Positions 1-8,419 of a DNA stretch of 64,000 nucleotides are shown one piece after another; positions within the stretch are counted from its first letter, which is position 1; each line of letters starts with the position of its first letter. The notes below the pieces were generated by a model that saw only the letters and a program-made list of their open reading frames with translations, was not told the DNA's origin and ran no database searches. The DNA comes from Rhizobium sp. SL86 (lineage in GTDB: Bacteria > Pseudomonadota > Alphaproteobacteria > Rhizobiales > Rhizobiaceae), in NCBI RefSeq assembly GCF_026672545.1, contig NZ_JAPPRJ010000009.1, positions 620,001 through 684,000 on the forward strand. The letters are read 5' to 3'. The translations under genes were made by a program, and so were the position numbers.

Positions 1-838
1 CCTTGGCGCGCTCCACCACATCCTCGCCCACCTCGGCGGGGATGATGATCTTGGCGCCGTCGGGGTCGAAATATTTGGCCTCGTAATTGTAGAAGTCGTG
101 CGACTTTGCCGTCACGATCTCGCCGGGCGGCGAGATCGTCAGCCGGCCGTCGGCATGCTCCAGCACCGCGCACTCGATTTCGCGGCCGGGCAGGAACTCT
201 TCCACCAGCACCTTGGTGTCGAACTCGAAGGCTTTGGTCAGCGCCGGACGCACCGCCTGCGCGCCATCGACGCGCGAGACGCCGAAGGAAGAGCCCTGCC
301 GCGCGGGCTTAACGAAGAAGGGATAACCGAACTGTCGCTCCAGAGCATCGGCATCTATGGTCGCGGGTGCATCGAGGCAGATCGACCGCGCCACCGGCAC
401 GCCCGCCTCCCGCAACAGCCGTTTGGCGACATCCTTGTCCATCGCCGCCGCAGAGCCCAGGATGCCGCAGCCGGCATAGGGCAAACCCGCCATTTCGGCA
501 TAACCCTGCACCGTGCCATCCTCGCCGAAACGACCGTGCAGGACAGGAAACAGAACATCGAGTTTGGGCAGGTCGCCGGCGCCGGGCTGATCGACTGCGA
601 CCAGACGGCCCTTGCCGCCCGGCACGAGCGCCACCTGCACGCCGCCACCCGGCTGCGCAACCGCTCCATCGCCCGCATCCGCATTCAGCCACCAGATCCC
701 GTCGCGGCCGATCGCGATCGGCACCACCCGGTAGCGGGCACGATCCATGGCCTTCATCACATTGGCCGCCGACATCAGCGACACGTCGTGTTCTGCCGAC
801 TGGCCGCCATAGAGAACGCCGACGGTAATGAGGCTCAT
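1..838 (-). CDS. ddl: D-alanine--D-alanine ligase, 3' end outside window
   Basis: ATP-grasp ligase that joins two D-alanines in the cytoplasm for peptidoglycan precursor synthesis. Translating the minus strand from the ATG at 838 gives MSLITVGVLYGGQSAEHDVS, the classical Ddl N-terminal glycine-rich and serine loop, then LFPVLHGRFGEDGTVQG (substrate loop), GSAAAMDK and PFFVKPARQGSSFGVS, the ATP-grasp lysine loop. The frame is open to base 1, so about 279 residues are visible and the last roughly 80-90 are missing. The family is usually 310-370 aa; this belongs to the longer version. It is preceded by a 165-bp gap and an extensin-like cell-wall gene. Identification is firm; which Ddl paralogue it is cannot be told. 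Confidence 0.93.
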   Translation of the reverse strand, partial: MSLITVGVLYGGQSAEHDVSLMSAANVMKAMDRARYRVVPIAIGRDGIWWLNADAGDGAVAQPGGGVQVALVPGGKGRLVAVDQPGAGDLPKLDVLFPVLHGRFGEDGTVQGYAEMAGLPYAGCGILGSAAAMDKDVAKRLLREAGVPVARSICLDAPATIDADALERQFGYPFFVKPARQGSSFGVSRVDGAQAVRPALTKAFEFDTKVLVEEFLPGREIECAVLEHADGRLTISPPGEIVTAKSHDFYNYEAKYFDPDGAKIIIPAEVGEDVVERAK

Positions 839-1003
839 GCGGAAAATCCTTTCTGGGAGGGTGTGGCGAAGAATTTGGAATGAAATGAGGTGGCTTGGAA
901 TCAGCAGGCGAGGATGCGCCGGCGCGCCAAGCATCAATGCCTCTGTGTCGACAATGAGACCGGGCACCGGCGGTCGCAGCCACCGTGCCGTGTCCCAAAA
1001 AAC

Positions 1004-2311
1004 TCAGTCGCAGTAACGGTTGCCGGACGCCCGGTCACGCAGGTCGAAGTGAAAATGGTTCCAGTGTTCGGGATTGCTGCCCGGACCCAGCACCGTGTTG
1101 AAATATTTGCAGCTGTCGGTGCGCACCGCCTTCAAGAGACCCTTTTCGCGGAAGGCAAAGAAACCCTTCTTGCGCACATCGATCTCGTGGCCGTTCTTCA
1201 GCGTGAAACGGCCGATATCGATGGCGTTCCCCCGCGCATGCTCCGACATCGGGTTGTAGCGCTGGCGGCTGTTGTTCATCCTCCGGCAGGAATAACCGCC
1301 CATCGGCTGGATCGAGCCGATGCCGGTCAGATAACGGGCCCGTGCCGAGGGCGCGAGTTCGTTCTTGACCCATTTCGCGAAGGCCAGCGTCGTTTCGCAA
1401 TTCAAGGTCACGGCAGGGCTGACCGAAATATTGCCGGAAAGCCCCGTCAGCGACACCGGATAATCGATGCCGCAGCTCGGCCCGTCGTAAATCCGCGGCT
1501 TGTCGGTGAAGATGACACCCATCCGTTTCAGCTCACGGCGGCAGGCGAGTTCCGAGGCCGGCATCGGCTCGTCGAAACGCGGGCTCAGTGGTGGCGCGTC
1601 GGTGCTCGGTTTTTTCGGCATCAGCATCGCCACTTCCTGCGTCTGCGGTGTACTCGGCGGTGTCACCAGCGACTGGTCGGCCCAGCGCGGCTGCTGGCCG
1701 AGATCGCTGCGCTGGTTCTGCCCGCTGCGTTTCGGCGGGATCGTGATCACATCCGGGGTCTGTGCCACCGGCGCGGATACGGGCGCCGACATGGGTTGCG
1801 CCACGGGATAAGCGGGCCGGCGCCCGACGGGGCGCGGGTTATCGGTCCCGATCCCGTCCACCACCGGCTGGTTGCTCACGCCTTCCGCGATGTCGGCATT
1901 CTGTTCTTCCGCCAGACCAACGACCCGCGGGGCGGCAGCCTCGCCGAGGCCGAGTTCGGAATCGATGTTCACGCCATTGGCGGAATAGGTCAGCGTGCCG
2001 AGATTGCTTGCCGGCGCGCCCATCACCCGCGGCGCATGATAGGCAGGCGCCTGCATCTGCGGCTGGGTCAGGGCCAATGCTTCGTCGCTGTCGATCATCG
2101 GTTTTGCGGCCTGGGAGGACTGCGGAGGCAAGGGCTGCGGTTCAACGGGATAGGAAGGGGCGGCCTCGATCGGCTGCGGAGCGATGGCGGAGACACGCGT
2201 GCCCCGATCGATCGCGGCCGGCGGCACCAGGCCGTCAGCGGTACAGCTCACCACGAGCGTCGATATCATCAGGAAGGCTGCTGCCCGCCTTGCGAAAAAA
2301 GCATACGCCAT
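1004..2311 (-). CDS. Extensin-like C-terminal domain protein (M15-type fold), putative lipoprotein
   Basis: 435 aa. The N-terminus has a basic stretch, a hydrophobic segment and LVVSC, a plausible lipobox, so it is probably an outer-membrane or periplasmic lipoprotein. Residues about 25-240 are a low-complexity Pro/Ala/Gln linker. Residues about 250-435 form the extensin-like C-terminal domain with six conserved cysteines. It carries SEHARGNAIDIG and EHWNHFHFD, which match the SxHxxGxAxD and HxH zinc-ligand pattern of VanY/M15 peptidases. The family is common in Rhizobiales; substrate unknown, and cell-wall cleavage is inference. Start at the ATG directly before the signal sequence. Confidence 0.85.
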   Translation of the reverse strand: MAYAFFARRAAAFLMISTLVVSCTADGLVPPAAIDRGTRVSAIAPQPIEAAPSYPVEPQPLPPQSSQAAKPMIDSDEALALTQPQMQAPAYHAPRVMGAPASNLGTLTYSANGVNIDSELGLGEAAAPRVVGLAEEQNADIAEGVSNQPVVDGIGTDNPRPVGRRPAYPVAQPMSAPVSAPVAQTPDVITIPPKRSGQNQRSDLGQQPRWADQSLVTPPSTPQTQEVAMLMPKKPSTDAPPLSPRFDEPMPASELACRRELKRMGVIFTDKPRIYDGPSCGIDYPVSLTGLSGNISVSPAVTLNCETTLAFAKWVKNELAPSARARYLTGIGSIQPMGGYSCRRMNNSRQRYNPMSEHARGNAIDIGRFTLKNGHEIDVRKKGFFAFREKGLLKAVRTDSCKYFNTVLGPGSNPEHWNHFHFDLRDRASGNRYCD

Positions 2312-2433
2312 ACAATCTGCCCAATCCCGGCGTGCAGAAATGCCACACAGGACAAGTGTAGGCGGACACGGTAAACGAACACTTTCACGATCAAGGTCAT
2401 TTCAGGGCGATGTCCCGGCCTTTCGGTGACGGA

Positions 2434-3012
2434 TCAGGCTGCGTCACCGCCAAGTTTGGCCATCCGCATCAGCCAGCCATCCGCATCGAAATCCTTGGCC
2501 CCCACCATGCCGATCAGCGTGGCCCGCACCGGCTTGATGCCGACGAAGTTCAGGATGCCGATGCGCAGCGCCGCAAGGCTCGCCGCCCGATAGACGACCC
2601 GATACCACCAGGCCGGCATGCCCATGGTGACGATCACCCGCGCCGAGCGGCCGGAGAGAAGTTTGCCGCCAAACGGGCCCTTGCTGGGATCATAGGCAAA
2701 ACCCGGCCGCGCCACCTGCTCGAGGAACGCCTTCAGCAGCGCCGGCATGCCGCCGAGCCAGAGCGGATAGACGAAGACCAGATGCTCCGCCTCGCGGATC
2801 TTGTGCTGGGCAGACAGGATGTCCTCGTTCGGCATGCCCTCCTCCTGCTCCGCCTGGTTGCGCAGGAACTCGATCCTGAGCTGGGCAATATCGATGTGGG
2901 TCACCGAATGCCCCGCCTCCTCCGCCGCCGCGCCATAGGCGCCCGCCAGCGCATGACACAAATGGTCGCCCGCCGGATCCGGATGGCCCTGGATGATCAC
3001 GATCTTCGTCAT
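2434..3012 (-). CDS. NAD(P)H-dependent oxidoreductase, flavodoxin-fold (Flavodoxin_2)
   Basis: 192 aa, the usual length for NQO1/MdaB-like quinone reductases. The N-terminus MTKIVIIQGHPDP is the FMN/FAD phosphate-binding loop. Residues about 70-95 (EAEHLVFVYPLWLGGMPALL) form the conserved flavin-binding YPLW motif, and GKLLSGRSARVIVTMGMP follows as the second isoalloxazine contact. Likely a soluble two-electron reductase of quinones or similar electrophiles. It stands alone, with a terminator and a chemoreceptor gene upstream on the same strand. Exact substrate cannot be inferred. Confidence 0.88.
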   Translation of the reverse strand: MTKIVIIQGHPDPAGDHLCHALAGAYGAAAEEAGHSVTHIDIAQLRIEFLRNQAEQEEGMPNEDILSAQHKIREAEHLVFVYPLWLGGMPALLKAFLEQVARPGFAYDPSKGPFGGKLLSGRSARVIVTMGMPAWWYRVVYRAASLAALRIGILNFVGIKPVRATLIGMVGAKDFDADGWLMRMAKLGGDAA

Positions 3013-3103
3013 TGTCCGTCTCCCCGTGCCAAACAGCAGGTTGCGCTCCTGTATCGCCCGGACGAACAGGCCCTTCCTTGCGGCGGATCAACGCGGGATC
3101 AAC

Positions 3104-3131
3104 AAAAAGCCCGCCGTTCTGCACAGCGGGC
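3104..3131 (-). terminator. Rho-independent terminator after chemoreceptor gene
   Basis: On the minus strand, GCCCGC (3131-3126) and GCGGGC (3114-3109) form a 6-bp GC stem with an 11-nt loop, followed by a run of five T (3108-3104). It sits 33 bases beyond the stop of the chemoreceptor gene and before the oxidoreductase start at 3012, so it should separate the two transcripts. Confidence 0.65.
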
Positions 3132-3163
3132 GTTCTGTATGCTTGGGCGCTGGGTCAGCCGCC

Positions 3164-4978
3164 TCAGGCCGCCCTGGAACTCTGGACAAAACCGCCCTGC
3201 CCCAGCTGGAAACCGGCGAGCAACGCCTGCAGCTGCCGGCTCTGTTCGGCAAGCGTCTGGCTCGACGCGGTGGTCTCCTCCACCATGGCGGCATTCTGCT
3301 GCGTCATCTGGTCCATGTGGTTGACGGAGGAATTGATCTCCTGCAGGCCGGTTGCCTGTTCGCGCGAGGCGGTGGCAATGCCTTCCACCTGCGCATTCAC
3401 CCGCTCGACCAGCGTGACGATCTCGACAAGCGCCTCGCCCGTCGTGCGCACCAGCGAGACACCGGCCTCCACCTCGCTGGTGGAGTTCTGGATCAGCGAC
3501 TTGATTTCCTTAGCTGCATTGGCGGACCGCTGCGCGAGTTCCCGCACCTCCTGGGCGACGACCGCAAAACCGCGACCCGCCTCGCCCGCCCGCGCGGCCT
3601 CCACGCCGGCATTCAGCGCCAGGAGGTTCGTCTGGAAGGCGATCTCGTCGATCACCCCGATGATCTGGCCGATCCGGCTGGAGGAATCTTCGATCCGGCC
3701 CATCGCGGTGATCGCCTTGCTGACGATCTCGCCGGAGCGGCCGGCACTCTGCTTCGTCTCGGCCACCATGGCGCGGGCTTCGGCGGCCCGTTCGGAGGCG
3801 GTCTTGACGGTCGCGGTGATTTCTTCCAGCGCCGCGGCCGTTTCCTCGAGGGCTGCCGCCTGCTGTTCGGTCCGGCGCGACAGGTTGCCGGTCGCGCTCG
3901 AAATGTCGGACGCGCTGCCGTGCACCACATGGCCGGTCTCGGCGAGCGCGGTGATCGTCTTGCGCAACGAACCGACGGCGCGGTTGAAGTCGTCCCGCAC
4001 CTTGGCATAGTCTTCGCCGAGATCACCAAGCGTCACCGCAAGATTGCCGCGTGCCAGTTCCTCCAGCGCATGTCCCAGCTCGTGCATCGCCCGTTCCTGG
4101 CGCAAGGCATTGTGCTGCGCTTCCTGCGCCGTCCGCTCACGGTCCGCGGCAATGGCGCGCTGCTGGTCGGCATCGCGTGCCTGCAGCTGCGCCCGTTCGT
4201 TCACCGCATCCCGCAGCACGATGACGGAGCGGGCGATGTCGCCCAGCTCGTCACGGGCCTCGGCGCTGGCAATCTCCACGTTCGCATCACCGGTCGCCAT
4301 CCGTTGCAGCGCAAGACGCAGCTGGCCGACCGGACCGGTAACGCTCTTGACGATCAGGAAAGCGGCGGCGGCCAAGATGAGCAGGCCGGCGGAGGAAATC
4401 AGGCCGAACCGCAGCGCCTTCTGCCAGAACAGGGCCTCCAGGTCGTCGACATAAACGCCGGTACCGACCACCCAGCCCCAGGGCTCGAAGCCCGCCACAT
4501 GCGAATATTTCTCGACCGGCTGGTCAGCACCCGGCTTCGGCCAGTCATAATCGACAAAACCCTGGCCGCTCGCCTTCACCGTGTTGACGAACTCGACGAA
4601 AAGAAACTTGCCGTTCGGATCCTTGTTCTGGGTCAGGTCCGAGCCGTTCATTTCCGGCTTGATCGGATGCATCACCATCTTCGGATGCATGTCGTTGATC
4701 CAGAAGTAACCGCTACCATTGTCGTAACGCATGGCTGCGAGGATCGTCTTGGCCGCCTCCTGCGCCTGCTGGCGGGTCAGCGCGCCGGACTTTTCCTGCT
4801 CATGATACATCTTCAGCACGCCGAGCGCGTTCGCATTCATGAAAGCAAGCGCTGATTTTCGTTCCTTCTCAAGTGCTTCGTAGCTTTGTGACAGACTGAT
4901 CGTCATCGCGCCCGCCAGGATGACCACGGCGAGTGCGACCAGGAAGTAGAGGCGAGTCGAGAGTCGCAAGTTGTTCAT
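3164..4978 (-). CDS. Methyl-accepting chemotaxis protein, sCache_2 sensor
   Basis: 604 aa from the ATG at 4978 (MNNLRLSTRLYF). First membrane segment at residues 10-31; periplasmic single Cache domain at about 35-185, shown by YDNGSGYFWINDMHPKMVMH and WGWVVGTGVYVDDLE; second membrane segment at about 190-212; HAMP at about 212-265. The cytoplasmic signalling hairpin has EIAFQTNLLALNAGVEAARA and GRGFAVVAQEVRELAQRSA. It would bind a small ligand, perhaps a carboxylate as in many sCache_2 receptors, and control CheA. The C-terminus ends in QSSRAA without a CheR/CheB tethering pentapeptide. No che genes are nearby, so it is an orphan receptor. Confidence 0.95.
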   Translation of the reverse strand: MNNLRLSTRLYFLVALAVVILAGAMTISLSQSYEALEKERKSALAFMNANALGVLKMYHEQEKSGALTRQQAQEAAKTILAAMRYDNGSGYFWINDMHPKMVMHPIKPEMNGSDLTQNKDPNGKFLFVEFVNTVKASGQGFVDYDWPKPGADQPVEKYSHVAGFEPWGWVVGTGVYVDDLEALFWQKALRFGLISSAGLLILAAAAFLIVKSVTGPVGQLRLALQRMATGDANVEIASAEARDELGDIARSVIVLRDAVNERAQLQARDADQQRAIAADRERTAQEAQHNALRQERAMHELGHALEELARGNLAVTLGDLGEDYAKVRDDFNRAVGSLRKTITALAETGHVVHGSASDISSATGNLSRRTEQQAAALEETAAALEEITATVKTASERAAEARAMVAETKQSAGRSGEIVSKAITAMGRIEDSSSRIGQIIGVIDEIAFQTNLLALNAGVEAARAGEAGRGFAVVAQEVRELAQRSANAAKEIKSLIQNSTSEVEAGVSLVRTTGEALVEIVTLVERVNAQVEGIATASREQATGLQEINSSVNHMDQMTQQNAAMVEETTASSQTLAEQSRQLQALLAGFQLGQGGFVQSSRAA

Positions 4979-5152
4979 CAGCAGTCCCCCAAAAAATTCA
5001 GCATTTGAGCTAATAACATTTACAATCTTTAGGACTGGTAAATGCCGATACACACTCTGTTTTCTTCGCATTCCGAAACGAAGCCGATTGCCAGCACGGA
5101 TCGGCGGCAATACAGTCGCGTTGTTTTGCAACGCAACATAAGTGCGGATCCC

Positions 5153-5542
5153 ATGACGAAGACCAGCGATGTACCTGAAGGTGAACTGACGCTCAGAACA
5201 TTGGCGATGCCGGGTGATGCCAATCCCGCCGGCGATATATTCGGCGGCTGGGTCATGGCGCAGATGGACTTGGCGGCCGGCATTCGTGCCGGAGAACGGG
5301 CCCGCTGTCGTGTGGTGACCGCAGCGGTGAAGGAAATGGCCTTCCAGCGCCCGGTCAAGATCGGCGATACGCTGAGCATCTATACGGAACTCACCCGCAT
5401 CGGCCGCACGTCGCTGACCCTGCAGGTCGAGGCCTGGGTCAACCGTTCCCGCATCGGCAACAAGGAGAAGGTCACGGAAGGCACCTTCATCATGGTTGCG
5501 CTGGATGCCGAGGGCAAGCCGGCACAAGTGCCGCAGGACTGA
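5153..5542 (+). CDS. Acyl-CoA thioesterase, hotdog fold (YciA-like)
   Basis: 129 aa. A hotdog thioesterase that hydrolyses acyl-CoA to free acid and CoA. Visible are NPAGDIFGGWVMAQMDLAAG, the conserved N(P/H)xGxxFGG(W/R) motif with the catalytic Asp in MD, then AVKEMAFQRPVKIGDTLSIY and EGTFIMVALD. The ATG at 5153 is chosen because homologues begin just before the GELTLRTLAMP segment; an upstream in-frame ATG at 5042 would add 37 unlike residues. It is divergent from the chemoreceptor gene, with 174 bp between them. Confidence 0.9.
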   Translation: MTKTSDVPEGELTLRTLAMPGDANPAGDIFGGWVMAQMDLAAGIRAGERARCRVVTAAVKEMAFQRPVKIGDTLSIYTELTRIGRTSLTLQVEAWVNRSRIGNKEKVTEGTFIMVALDAEGKPAQVPQD

Positions 5543-5548
5543 CCTCGC

Positions 5549-6688
5549 CTAGAGGCTGAGAACGTCGGACGCCTGCGACAGGTCGAGCCCGGGGAACACC
5601 CGCCCGGCAAGATTGGAGTGGCTGATGTCGAACTGGCGGTGCAGAAGCGCCGCAGCCAGTGCCCGCACGTCCGTTGTCGGCATCAGGTCGCGGCCCTCGT
5701 ACAATTGCTCCGGCGCAAGGCCCGGCCAGGTGCCGAGCACACGACCACCCGACACCGTCCCGCCGGCGACCAGCGCCAGGCTGGCCGTCCCGTGATCGGT
5801 CCCGCCGCCGGCATTCTGTGCCACGGTGCGGCCGAACTCCGTCACCGCCAGGACAACGGTCGAGGCCCAGATGGCGGGGGACACGGCCGCCCGCAAGGCG
5901 AGGATTGCGGTCGCAAGCTGGCTGATCGGCGTGGCAAGCAGCGTTGCCTGATCGGCATGCGTATCCCAACCGGGCAGGGACAGGCTTGCCAGGCGCGCCT
6001 CGCCGGTCAGCCGCTCCACGACCAGGCCCATCACGCTGGCAATCCAGTCGTCGCCCTGTTGCAAAGGCCCGACGTCACGCAGCGCATCGCGGAAACCGGC
6101 ATCATCACCATAAAGCCGCTCGAGGAAAGCGATCTCATCGACACCGAGCGGCGGGATCTGCGGCCTCGCATTCACCATGTTGTCGTTCGGTCCCGACAGC
6201 AACAGGCCGTGCAGGCCGTCGAGATTCTCCGCCTTGCGGGCGCCGGCACGGGGAATGGAGGAGAGAGCGCGGTTCAGCCAGCCCGTCGGCAGCGTCGCGC
6301 CATGCGCCTCCCCCGCCTCCAGCATGTCCTGCGCCTCGAAATGCCGGGGCGTGGCACTGCGATAGGACGAGGCAATGGCGTGCACGAAGGCCAGTTCCCT
6401 CGCATGCCACAAGGCAAGAAGCGGTGACGCCGCCGGATGCAGGCCGAACTGCCCGTCGAGATCCAGCAGTCCGTCGTCAAGGGTCAGCGCCAACTCCGGC
6501 CGAAGCACCTGAAGATGCGGATCGTCCAGCGGCTGCACCAGGCTGAGCCCGTCCATGCCGCCCCTGAGCAGGATGACGACGAGACGATTGTCGCCCGGCA
6601 CGGCGGCAAACAGGGGTGCCGGCATCAGCGGCAAACTTGCGGCGCCCCCCAGGAAGGCGCGTCGGGAAAGGCATGCAAACAGGGGCAT
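5549..6688 (-). CDS. DUF1501 domain-containing protein, Tat-exported
   Basis: 379 aa. The N-terminus LSRRAFLGGAASLPLMPAP is a twin-arginine signal. The body has VVILLRGGMDGLS near the start, a GWDTHADQ motif and VLAVTEFGRTVAQNAGGGTDHG near the C-terminus, all typical of DUF1501, an alkaline-phosphatase-like fold of unknown substrate. The ATG at 6688 is preferred: AGGAG lies 6 bases upstream, whereas it directly abuts the alternative ATG at 6694. The gene begins inside the end of the DUF1800 gene, and these two families are almost always adjacent, so they probably act together in the envelope. Confidence 0.88.
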   Translation of the reverse strand: MPLFACLSRRAFLGGAASLPLMPAPLFAAVPGDNRLVVILLRGGMDGLSLVQPLDDPHLQVLRPELALTLDDGLLDLDGQFGLHPAASPLLALWHARELAFVHAIASSYRSATPRHFEAQDMLEAGEAHGATLPTGWLNRALSSIPRAGARKAENLDGLHGLLLSGPNDNMVNARPQIPPLGVDEIAFLERLYGDDAGFRDALRDVGPLQQGDDWIASVMGLVVERLTGEARLASLSLPGWDTHADQATLLATPISQLATAILALRAAVSPAIWASTVVLAVTEFGRTVAQNAGGGTDHGTASLALVAGGTVSGGRVLGTWPGLAPEQLYEGRDLMPTTDVRALAAALLHRQFDISHSNLAGRVFPGLDLSQASDVLSL

Positions 6689-6690
6689 GA

Positions 6691-8137
6691 TCATCTCCTG
6701 TTGAAGGCCGGCGAAACGAGAACCATGGTCAGCGCCTGCGACCGGCTCGGCGCCTCGCGCACCAGCCTCACCAGATCGTCCGGCACCGCATCCGCCAGTG
6801 CTGCCTGCAACAGGTGTTCCGGATCGGGTGTGATCGGCAGTACCCGTGTCGCCAGCCGCGCCCAGGCAATTCGTTCGTCGAGCAACGGCCCCGTCAGCCA
6901 TGACGTTTCCTCCTCCGGCGGCCCGTCCAGCACCGGCGGCTGCCAGATCGGCTGGCCCATGCGGCGCAAACCGTCCAGCGTGAGTTGCGCGGCGACACCT
7001 GGCGCAAGCCGCGCGCCCGTCTTCGCCTCCGGCTCCGCCGAACTTTCAATCGGCACGCCGCTCGCCTGGGCAGCAATCTCGTCCAGTTGCCGTGCCGGAA
7101 GGCCGAAGGCGCGCAAGGCGGAAACGACGACATCGAACGGCCGCAGCAAGACCCGCGGTTGCGGCGAAAACGCCGCCGGATGCGCCAGCATCGCCCGGTA
7201 GACGGCACTCAGCGTTCCGCCGCTCGCCACCCAGGCTGCTCGCATGCCGTCCGTCACCTCACCGGCCACCTCGGCGCCGAGAAAATGCGTCGCGAGCTTG
7301 CGGCAGATATGGTCGATCGTCTCCGGCCGCGAGGCAAGATCCTCGATCAGCCGCAGGTGATCGTCGGGTTTGCGCCCCTCCGCGCCATAGGTCTTGCCCA
7401 GCACGGCCTGCGCGACAGGATCCGCCTGCGCCGGAACATGCGTCAGCGAAAGCGTTGCCGGATCGACACCAACCCCCGCCAGCAGGAGCGCGGCACCCCG
7501 CACGTCCTCCTCGGTGACGCCGGTCCCGCCCATGGTCTGGTGAAACAGGAGATAACGGGCCAGATGATCCCGCAGTTCGGCGCCAGCAGCGGCACCGGAC
7601 GGCGATTGAGGACTTGCGGAGCGTGTCTGGTCGAAGGCGATCAGCATAGTCGGGTGCAGGGTTGCCGAGCGGAGCAGATCCGCAAAGGCACCCCCGAGAT
7701 GCGGCCGAACGGCTTCCGCCTCGAACAGGCCGATCATCAGCCGGGTTTCATAACGGGCGCGGGCATCAATGGCGAAGTGGTCCATCCAGAACGAGACCAG
7801 CCGTTCATAGAAGCCAAGTTCCGATTGCACCGCCTGGAACAGCCTGGCAAGGGCGTCGCGGGCAAACATCCGCTCGGCCTCGCGTTCGCTGTCCTGCCGC
7901 AGCGCGGTGTTCGGTCGCCCCTGCTGCGCCGCCTTCGCCTCGACAGTGCGCACGGCGACCAGACGGCCGACCGCTTCCTTGCGCCCGGTCAGACCTTCCC
8001 GCGGAAAGACCGGTTTGGCGGCCAGCCCCACGGGTGACCTGCCGCATGAGTGCATCAATGTCGCCCGGAGGTGTTTCGCCCGGGCAAAGGCCGTAACCGT
8101 AGCGCCGCGCCGCCACTGTCGCAAAAGATGCCGTCAT
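6691..8137 (-). pseudogene. DUF1800 domain-containing protein gene with apparent frameshift
   Basis: Reading from the ATG at 8137 gives MTASFATVAARRYGYGLCP and PPGDIDALMRQVTRG, the normal N-terminus of DUF1800 proteins. The rest of the family signature, GLAAKPVFPREGLTGR onward with FWMDHFAIDA and HPAMLIAFDQ-like segments, is in another frame that runs to the stop at 6691. The switch falls at about 8025-8045, so a one-base change separates roughly 35 residues from the remaining 440. It could be a real mutation or a sequencing error. Function of the family is unknown; it precedes DUF1501 with overlapping stop and start. Confidence 0.7.
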
Positions 8138-8419
8138 GTGGCCCTGGGCTCCTCTTCCGGCGATGCCCGTCCGCCAGCCCGCCGGCCTGCGCTCGACACC
8201 CTCGCTCGACATCAGCCGTGTCATCACGTCCTTAGAGGTGCCTGAATGAGGCCATTTTCCGGCATCGCCAGCAGGAAGTTTCTCCCATCCCGCTGGGGAT
8301 CGTCGGGATCAGCCGGCCCGATCCACAGATTTTCGTCTTCTGGTTGCCCCGGACGGCCTGTGTTTAAGGGAATTTTATCAAGAGCCTGTCAGTTTTTCTA
8401 ATAAAGATGCAGGTCGGTC

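Noticed and set aside
890..2374. 494-codon plus-strand frame opposite the extensin-like gene
   Set aside because: Arg/His-rich composition typical of an antisense frame; the minus strand carries a full conserved domain.
2993..4855. 620-codon plus-strand frame opposite the chemoreceptor
   Set aside because: Antisense shadow; the MCP on the other strand is certain.
3164..5527. Extension of the chemoreceptor upstream to 5527
   Set aside because: The added residues run antisense through the thioesterase gene; the ATG at 4978 directly precedes the first membrane helix.
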